Below, piece after piece: positions 56,827 to 64,000 of a stretch of 64,000 nt of DNA. Origin of the DNA: Blastobasis lacticolella (Eukaryota > Arthropoda > Insecta > Lepidoptera > Blastobasidae). A program made the position numbers and the translations under genes. Numbering within the stretch: position 1 is the stretch's first letter; each line of letters opens with the position of its first letter. A model generated the notes under the pieces. It was not told the origin of the DNA and ran no database searches. It saw only the letters and a program-made list of their open reading frames with translations. The stretch covers positions 16,181,907 to 16,245,906 of the forward strand of contig LR990041.1 in the NCBI GenBank assembly GCA_905147135.1, given 5' to 3'.

Positions 56827-57092
56827 TGAATTATAATGATAATATAATAAATGTGCTTGGACAATTCACACAGCACCATCTAGCCGCAAAGTGAGTGGAA
56901 GCTTGTGTTATGAGTGTTAGATAACTGATAAAATATTTATATACTTTTTAGAATACGTTCTTATTATACCATACTACACCCAGACCCGTAACAGAAATTA
57001 AAATTCATAATTTTAATTTCTGCTTGGCCGTGAAACGAACCCGGGACCTCTGCTTGGGAGACGGCATGTTAACCAACTGATCCACTCAGGTA
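56827..57092 (-). repeat. tRNA-SINE family A copy (minus)
   Basis: On the minus strand: head CCTGAGTGGATCAGTTGG, CAGAGGTCCCGGGTTCG (B-box), body GTTACGGGTCTGGGTGTAG, TATCAGTTATCTAACACTC, GGTGCTGTGTGAATTGTCC and an ATT-rich end at 56827-56850. Fairly well preserved. Confidence 0.75.
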
Positions 57093-57209
57093 TTTTATTT
57101 CTTAATTTTACAGTTTAAACTTAAATTACATGTATTGAATTTTTTATATCTTAAAATCAATTTTGTGTAAAATATTTAGTATACCAAGAGGCACATCATG
57201 GAGCCGCTA

Positions 57210-57247
57210 TTAATCAGGACATTACCAGGTGGTAATGTCCTAATTAA
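57210..57247. repeat. Near-perfect 18-bp palindrome
   Basis: TTAATCAGGACATTACCA pairs with TGGTAATGTCCTAATTAA at 17 of 18 positions around GG. Confidence 0.8.
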
Positions 57248-57851
57248 TATAGGTACATAGGTATGTGTAACCTATGATGGCTAAATAAATTATTTGTACT
57301 TGATACCAATACAACAAAGGCTTTATACTCATAAATACAATCTAACCTGCACAAGCCTACCCAACGGCTCGTTAATAAATCAATAGTTCAACGTCATAAA
57401 ACTTTCTAAAAAATATGAGGTGTCATACACAAACAATGGTGGCCGGTGCAACCGCTCAGAACATAGTCGGCGATAGCGAAACTTTTCCGCCGGGTAATAA
57501 TCGCCCAGCCTGACAAAAAGGGAGCAAAAGCCGGATAGGAGCCGTATACCCAGGAATCACAGTACAGAAAGACACAGTAGGCTGACTCAGCCGTGTTTTT
57601 GAAATATTTATCTTCGCAAACGCAGTAGGTCAGTAGGTGCGCAGTAGGTGTCTTATGATGGCTTGTCATCAGTATGATAATATGAAAAAATTTAATTACT
57701 TTTAGACAGAGGTCATCAAGGCCATAAGGCCTTACCTAGCCTAGATAACTATCAACCATTATCCTATTTTATTTTTCATATCGGGTAACAAAGACCCATA
57801 GGTATCTTCTGTTTGTTTATTTTGTATTGTTGTATAGGTAATGGACTCTCG

Positions 57852-57911
57852 TAAGTGATTAATTGGACATAATACATAATGCCCGGGCATTATGTATAAT
57901 GTCTATCACTT
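57852..57911. repeat. Cruciform-type palindrome
   Basis: The centre is GCCC/GGGC. GACATAATACATAATGCCC (57866-57884) meets GGGCATTATGTATAATGTC (57885-57903) with one mismatch and no loop. Outer arms AAGTGAT and ATCACTT flank it. Probably a tiny MITE or the remains of one. Confidence 0.8.
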
Positions 57912-59667
57912 ATAGGGCCTATAATAAAAATACATGTTTTAGAGCGTCCGCTGTGTTAAGCGGGAGCCCGGCGCGGGGGTCCGTTCCGGGCGCTGTTATT
58001 TCTGGCCTTTCAGACACTCATTATTTCCTATAACAATGTAAAAAAAATAACACAACATTTCTGTGTTATATATACTCTGACCTGTGATTCTAAAGATCGG
58101 TCTGAAACTAAATGTGGCCAAGACAGATACTAATTTCACATGTGCATGCGTGCCGATCTATGCTGAAAATTCTTGGCGCGTTGGTTATAGCACGTTTTGG
58201 TCGTTTGTACGAAGATAACACGCTGTGTTTTTCAATACTGCGCGGGCTCGGTATAACCGGCCGGCACTAGTCGAAACGGACGCAGGCGGTGGGGGCAAAA
58301 CAAAACAATTGACACTCGGCTACAAACTATTCTTCGCGCTATTGGTACGAAAAATTTATGAGTTTTGTTCGTCTAGATAGTTTCCTTATTTATCGGTTAT
58401 AGTTTTGCTAGTAAAACTGCGTGGAATGGAGTTCGTTCAGTTAATGTTGGTTGCGCTTGGACGCACAGAATTTGGAGCTTTGATTTTGAAATTGTTTCGG
58501 TGTTCACCTTTACTATTCATTTCACCCGAGACTTATTTATTTTCGCAGATCAATCTTATCAAAACAAACTTATAATACTACCTAAGTCATCATATGATCC
58601 CAAATAAAAGTGACTTGAATCTAACAAAACCTCTAACTTCAAAACTTGGCCAACGTAGGTACAATAAAATGCACACATTTCGAAAGCTACATAGGTCCTG
58701 CGAATTTGTTGAAATTCCGGCGTACACAGCACTGATTAAATTTGCACTCGAAAGCTACCTGCCACCGACATTAAACTCGACAATGCATTGTCCAAATACA
58801 CAGCTATAGAAAATAATATATAAACGCCGCGATTTTAGCCGTCGTTCTGAACTAAATTATATTATTTAAGCAGTTTTAGTTTTGTATAACATAAGTTTGT
58901 ACGCGCTTTTTAGTGCAGTATAGTTCGCTAGTGTACGAAGCGTCTTGTAATAATAGTGTAATTCAAGAGGAACACGAGAACGTCTATTAATGTAAAAAGT
59001 ATCAATGACCTGCCGGCTGGCCGAGAGGTCAATGACACTTGGGAGTAATCAGCTCATGAGGTCTCATACAGTGCGCATGTTTCTAAGAATCACGCAGTTT
59101 CTGGATATTATATTCTCTTTGCTGTGGGCCTGCTGGAAGAAATTTCTTCTTTTGTGTCATTTTACATTTACCTTGTATTTATTACCAATGTTGTGTGCAA
59201 TGAACTATGATATATATAAATAAATAACCACTGCGTCATTGGTCCTCGACTAAATTTGTGACAAAATAGGAACTCAACAACTTCAGCTACTGAGATGACA
59301 CCGGCGCCGACATTGCTTTCAAAGTTTCAAATCTATAAGAAATTTTAAAACACGAGTTATTTTGGCCCTACCCCCGTGTTGCCGGGTTAAACGTAAAGGT
59401 ATGGGTACCGATAGAAGCTAGAAGCGTTAAGCCGGAAGGTATGGAATCCTATCACACCATGTTCGACTTGTGGTTGTAGTAGGTTCTTTTCTTGAAAAGT
59501 CAATTTAGAGGAACGTCAATTTCTAAGTTTGTCATCTTCTCAGTAGGTCAACTGCTTTGGACGTCATTTTCTGGTTTTGTCTGCTTTTTACATTGCGAAA
59601 GCTTTTTCAAGTACTTTTTTCTAATCTTTCTGATAGTTTGCACACATACTGAGTTCTTTCCATGAAG
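57912..59667. other. No gene recognised
   Basis: GC-richer at 57945-58010 and 58225-58300. A TATATAA at 58816-58822 is followed by mixed sequence, but no ORF or splice pattern supports a promoter call. Confidence 0.3.
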
Positions 59668-59675
59668 GTTTAATG

Positions 59676-59876
59676 GGATTGATCGATGTACAACACAAAC
59701 GCAATTCTACCTATTCGCGATTCTACACAATATGGATTCCGCACAACTGACATTCAACACATTATTTATTCCACACAGTCTTCAATTATACACAAACGCG
59801 TTTCTTCCTGTTCGCGATTCTACACAATATTAATTCCACACAACTGCAGCCATTCAACGGATTCGCTATTCCACAT
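59676..59876 (+). repeat. Left inverted arm of foldback element
   Basis: Inverted copy of 61490-61690. It contains two longer direct repeats, 59714-59758 and 59811-59858, both TTCGCGATTCTACACAATAT..ATTCC.CACAACTG..CATTCAAC. Confidence 0.9.
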
Positions 59877-59919
59877 GTTTTGTCAACGCTGGGAACCCGG
59901 GACTGGCTGACTTAAACCT

Positions 59920-60050
59920 GGACCTAAGTTTAGTGGAACCAGTAAAGGTTGACCAAGGTCAACCCTATTTAACAAACCTGGTCCAATGGTTTGTTGGTTG
60001 ACTGGGGTTGACCTTGGTCAACCTTTACTAGGTCGACTAAACTTAGGCCC
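59920..60050. repeat. Internal palindrome of foldback element
   Basis: The left arm 59920-59964 and right arm 60006-60050 are about 45 bp each and largely complementary. Both include GGTTGACCAAGGTCAACC, which is itself a palindrome. A third related unit lies at 60790-60835. Confidence 0.8.
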
Positions 60051-60402
60051 TGGTCTTTTCTTATTTTTCATTTTTTTTATTAATCTTGACCGATTTGTTT
60101 TACATCATATTCCAATCAAGACAGGCTCACTCAAATTAAATTGACAAATGTATCAATGCAATGTAATCATATCTAAATGTACCTGTGGGTTTCTTGCCGT
60201 TTCTTTTTCCTACAGGTGGTCATTTTCCTAACTGAAGCGGCATACTGACAGACAGACGACATTCTTTTTACTTATTTGTTTCGAGCTCAGGGGGCGACGC
60301 GGGTAGGCCGGCTGATGAGCTCCCTTAACTTCCCTTTGTTTTCCGTTAGATTTTTGACTTTCGAAAAGAGTTCAATTAACGTAATCCTAATTCAATAAAT
60401 AC

Positions 60403-60696
60403 TTTTTCATTTTCATTTTCATTTTCATTTTCATTTTCATTTTCATTTTCATTTTCATTTTCATTTTCATTTTCATTTTCATTTTCATTTTCATTTTCAT
60501 TTTCATTTTCATTTTCATTTTCATTTTCATTTTCATTTTCATTTTCATTTTCATTTTCATTTTCATTTTCATTTTCATTTTCATTTTCATTTTCATTTTC
60601 ATTCTCATTCTCATTCTCATTCTCATTCTCATTCTCATTCTCATTCTCATTTTCATTTTCATTTTCATTTTCATTTTCATTTTCATTTTCATTTTC
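60403..60696. repeat. (TTTTCA)n hexanucleotide array
   Basis: About 49 units over 294 bp. Eight consecutive units (60600-60648) have CATTCT instead of CATTTT and form one homogeneous block. On the minus strand the array is open in several frames (Asn-Glu and Met-Lys repeats); that is a by-product of the period. Confidence 0.95.
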
Positions 60697-60744
60697 TAGT
60701 TGTAGCTTGTAAGCTTGGGTATACAACTAGTCTCAGGGTGCCCA

Positions 60745-60840
60745 GCGATGACCAGGTTGGTTGACCAGGTTAGTTGACCAGGTTAGTTGACCAGACTTGA
60801 CCTTGGTCAACCTTTACTAGGTCCACTAAACTTATATAGG
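60745..60840. repeat. GGTTAGTTGACCA tandem block
   Basis: The unit GGTTAGTTGACCA (15-bp period) repeats three times at 60752-60795 and is followed by TTGACCTTGGTCAACCTTTA, the same unit as in the palindrome at 59920-60050. The phrase GGTGCCCAGCG precedes it and recurs near 60887. Confidence 0.75.
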
Positions 60841-61031
60841 CCCTGGTCAAATTCTACGCTTAGGTTTTAATACAACCATTCTCAGGGTGCCCAGCGTTGA
60901 AGAATGTGTGAATGGCAGTCCAGGGTCCTCAGCGTTGACCAGGTTAGTTGGATCAGAGTTATTATGAGACTTCTAGTTTGGTCTGTTAGTGTAAATTAAC
61001 AATACACTAATGGGCCACCTGCCAAATACAT

Positions 61032-61455
61032 GGATGGCCTAGTGGTTATAGTATCCGATTCGTAAGCGAAAAGGGGCTGGGTTTGAATCCCACTGGGGCC
61101 ATGTACCAATGACTCTTTTTTGAGTTATGTCCATTAGTTGAATACTAACCGATGCCCTTAGGGGTGAGGTGACCGAATGTGTAGGTAACCATGATCCAAT
61201 TTTTTCAGGTTTTTTTTTATTTTATTTTTTTTATCAACGTGGGTATAATACATATACACTTATTGACGTCACAAAGTCATACAGATAAATAAAAAAATTA
61301 AAATAAAAAAAAAAAAAGATAAAAAAAAAGGTTCCTGTGGTAACAGGTCAGATGGCAGTCGCTCCACTATAATTACTTGATCTGCTAATCCCGGATCATG
61401 GTCAACGCAGACCCCGGGCCCTCATGAGCGACAAGACAACCGGCACATTAACGCC
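61032..61455 (+). repeat. tRNA-SINE family B copy nested in the foldback element
   Basis: Head GGATGGCCTAGTGGTTATAG (A-box), CGATTCGTAAGCG and GGGTTTGAATCCC (B-box, 61078-61090), body GAGTTATGTCCATTAGTTGA and end GGGCCCTCATGAGCGACAAG. A T- and A-rich stretch of about 130 bp (61200-61335) inside is not found in the other copies. Confidence 0.75.
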
Positions 61456-61489
61456 AATATGATGAGATGATTTAAAATATGTAACGAAT

Positions 61490-61690
61490 ATGTGGAATAG
61501 CTAATCTGTTGAATAGCTGCAGTTGTGTGGAATTAATATTGTGTAGAATCGCGAACAGGAAGAAACGCGTTTGTGTATAATTGAAGACTGTGTGGAATAA
61601 ATAATGTGTTGAATGTCAGTTGTGCGGAATCCATATTGCGTAGAATCGCGAATAGGTAGAATTGCGTTTGTGTTGTACATCGATCAATCC
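61490..61690 (-). repeat. Right inverted arm of foldback element
   Basis: Inverted copy of 59676-59876, ending GTACATCGATCAATCC before the 8-bp repeat GTTTAATG. Confidence 0.9.
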
Positions 61691-61698
61691 GTTTAATG

Positions 61699-62670
61699 TT
61701 ATGTTATTATCACTTTCATCAAGTAGTCTGCATGTTCGTTAATCAAACATTAATGATTAATAATATTATAATCTATTGATTGAATAACACAATAAGTAAC
61801 TTTCCGTTTATATAGTTATCAATACCGTCAACCACCATCTACCGGTGATATTTCGAACCAACCTCAGCCCATAAATGTCGCCTCGCTTTAGAGACGGCCA
61901 ACTTGGCTAGGCAATATACCGCGGTCGATCGATTAAGAGGCGGTGAGAGCCCGCTCTAATCTGATGAGTGCCTGTTGGGGATTAGCCGGCGATATCGCGC
62001 ATACGTCCACCTGCTTTGTTTACAGCGAGGACCTGCCTCGAGAGGCAAGTTGGTAAGTGGCGCTTTGTGAGGAAAATCTGCGCTAATTCGGCCAAAGCAT
62101 GCGTTGGTTGATTATCGATTTAGTGGTTGCGACAGCCGTTTCAAGATAACCACTATTACTAGTAATTAGTTTAAATTAAAGCAAGTAATTTTCACAAGAA
62201 GCCTAGAATTTACATAAGAAAAGCGTTTGTAGCGTATTATATTTATCCCACTAAATTAGTCGGGTTTGGTCGGATGGCCCAGATTTGGGCCTATGGTCAG
62301 GGCCAGCACCAGAATTAGAACTAAGACAAGGCCCAGAATGAATTTTATTTTCGCAACGCAGACTGCACGTTAAAAACTGTGACACCAACACGCGGTGAGT
62401 CCACTTGAAGTTGGACATAAAACGGCAGAGCTACATTGAATTTGATGCACACGTCCCGCTGTGGTCCTCTATAAAATTAACAATTCTTATCACTGGCGTC
62501 GGTCGTAAAAGCTGGGTCGTGCGAGACGCTGGCGTGTGGACGATGACATTACTAGGGTACCGACAGACGGCGAAGTCACTTGGTAAGGTCGATAAAAATA
62601 AGATTAGGTGCAGAATTGGTGAAGACGCAAATTAAAAGACTAGGAAATCAGCAAAACTTTATACCAATTT
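61699..62670. other. No gene recognised
   Basis: AT-rich to mixed DNA. 61890-62060 is GC-richer without a convincing frame. Confidence 0.3.
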
Positions 62671-62673
62671 ATC

Positions 62674-62766
62674 GTAATTTTTTTTTTTTACGATTTAGGC
62701 AAACAGTCAAGCGGGCCACCTGATAGAAAATGGTCACCGCCGCCTATGGACATCAGCAACACCAGA
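62674..62766 (-). repeat. LINE 3' tail module (minus)
   Basis: The plus strand starts with T9-11 and then CAAGCGGGCCACCTGATAG, GTCACCGCCGCCTATGGACAT, the reverse complement of the tail at 46100-46180. Confidence 0.7.
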
Positions 62767-64000
62767 TATACACAACTTTACACACAAATTAATTAATATG
62801 TTCGAGGCCAGTTCAAATGCTGTATGCGTCGTCGAATACTGGGCCAACAAAGTGTAAGGGGGAGTTAGGTTCATCGACTTGATAAAAAGAAGAAGATTAA
62901 TATTGCTACTGAAATCAAAGTTGATGTCTTACTAAATTGGCAGAAAAAAACGTTCTCTCAAACTGACCAAATAAAAAAATATTTAAAGTTTCAAAATATT
63001 GTTTACTTTTCCAAATTTATTATTACAAAACTAAGGCGACAAACATGATCGAACTTCGAAGAGAAAATCCAATAGCGAAAGAAGCACAATCAATCAAGGT
63101 CAGAGGTACCCGTCATAGCAAGCGATGCAGGCAATGCCCCGAGGGACACGCATGCTCACGAAAACCAGGAGTAACGCCGTCACTCCGCGACAGTAAAATC
63201 TCACTATCACGCGACTGGGGAAAAAAGACTTTGACAGCTGCGAAGTAGAAAATAAAAAAGTCGGCATCCATCCAGCTCTGTGGAGAACATAAAAACTGCA
63301 TTTTTACGGTGCCACCAGCACTAAAACCTGCCTCGTTTCCCTAAGTGCGGAGGCTTCTGACTTTAATGATCCTCACTGAATGTATTTTCGGCTGATACGA
63401 TGATGATATTTGGTGTTACTTTGGCTGATTGCTTTCCCGTGTAGAGGTGATTTCAGTGCATTACCCCACAGGATGGGGGGAAAGGTAAATCTTACAAATT
63501 ATTGTGAGTAGGAACATATTTTTATAACTTTTTATACTTATACTATTTTGGAGTGAAACAATGTTTAACACGGAATTACTTCTTTGGTTATTTTACGTAT
63601 CATTATCAGTGTATTTAACATTGGGCAACCATATAAGTAAACAGTAGTGTTTATTTAACACGACGATTAAATGAAATCGGCTTTCAATTACGCGGCCCAG
63701 GGAACGCGGAGCTATTTTTACGAAGGTTGGGCATATAATGATCATCTGCATGTACCCAATAGTCCACTGAAATAAAATGAACTTAATTAGGTGAAATTTG
63801 ATATTTAATATCCACAAATAATTTTTTAACGTAAAGACGCCTCTAGCTCCTTATTTAAAAAGTATACCTAATTACTCCAAAAGATACACAAGCAAACGAT
63901 GTTTCTGGGTACCAACATCAATTTCCACCCCATTTACGGATAGATCCGTGACGGTCTACAATATCATACAAATCACCAGTTCCAATATCACAATATAACA
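62767..64000. other. No gene recognised
   Basis: No supported coding region or repeat. Confidence 0.3.

Larger units (their letters stand above)
59676..61690. mobile_element. 2-kb foldback transposon with 201-bp inverted arms and 8-bp target duplication
   Basis: The left arm 59676-59876 and right arm 61490-61690 are inverted copies with about five mismatches. Termini are GGATTGATCGATGTACAA and its complement. Both flanks carry the exact 8-bp GTTTAATG (59668-59675 and 61691-61698). The arms are made of a 16-bp periodic motif (ATTCNRCACA). The interior has no transposase: it holds GGTTGACC-based palindromes, a (TTTTCA)n array, a second GGTTGACC block and a SINE B. An 8-bp duplication occurs in hAT, P and Merlin-type elements; the long structured arms resemble foldback elements. 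The family is not assigned. Confidence 0.85.

Noticed and set aside
58800..58930. Promoter with TATATAA
   Set aside because: TATA-like words are common in AT-rich DNA and no gene follows.
60376..60726. Minus-strand ORF of Asn-Glu repeats (116 codons) and overlapping Met-Lys ORF
   Set aside because: Both are by-products of the (TTTTCA)n array, whose 6-bp period keeps several frames open.
61032..61100. tRNA gene
   Set aside because: A- and B-boxes are present but it continues into the SINE B body, shared with four other copies.

Overview
The window looks like nuclear DNA of a moth or butterfly. It is AT-rich, has no dense gene content, and is filled with mobile elements. The organism call is an inference from the element types: a short-LTR gypsy element of the Bombyx mag type with a tRNA-Ser primer site, tRNA-headed SINEs, CR1/Jockey-type LINEs with GGTGACC...CCATCAGGTGGCC 3' tails, RTE-like 3' ends with (GAT)n tails, and TIR elements. 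No rRNA gene, CRISPR array, operon or intact host gene was seen. The only host-gene candidate is a 92-bp exon with good splice sites on the minus strand (32996-33087).

Layout. 1-9 kb: intergenic DNA with an RTE-like tail, a 5'-truncated CR1-like LINE (minus) and a tRNA-SINE split by a small TIR element. 9.6-12.6 kb: a nearly full-length but frameshifted non-LTR retrotransposon with an N-terminal zinc finger, reverse transcriptase (RT) and a C-terminal restriction-like endonuclease (RLE). 13.1-14.75 kb: a probable non-autonomous hAT-like element (8-bp target duplication with one mismatch) carrying a Gly/Pro-coding minisatellite, an RTE tail and a SINE. 15-33 kb: LINE and SINE fragments, hairpins and unassigned DNA.

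33.3-40.8 kb is a three-level nest. A CR1/Jockey-type LINE (33347-34357 and 39845-40816) is interrupted by a mag-type gypsy element (34358-39844; 109-bp LTRs; 5-bp duplication ATCTC). That element is interrupted in its 3' UTR by an 872-bp protein-less LTR element (38700-39571; 283-285-bp LTRs; tRNA-Trp primer site; 5-bp duplication ACATG). Removing the inner element leaves 4.6 kb, the size known for mag. A 3' remnant of the 9.6-12.6 kb family follows at 40957-41091.

44.5-45.9 kb: a minus-strand LINE RT with a small insertion. 46.2-46.5 kb: a recent tandem duplication. 51.6-55.2 kb: a second, longer copy of the LINE found in the nest, followed by a 207-bp MITE. 59.68-61.69 kb: a 2,015-bp foldback element with 201-bp inverted arms, an exact 8-bp target duplication, arms built on a 16-bp periodic motif, internal palindromes, a hexanucleotide array of about 290 bp and a nested SINE. 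I consider this the most likely undescribed structure in the window.

No gene set here works as a pathway. The readable biology is layered transposition: every RT-bearing element carries stops, frameshifts or deletions, and short non-coding elements (SINEs, the TRIM-like LTR element, MITEs, the foldback) depend on enzymes encoded elsewhere. All boundaries and family names were read by eye.
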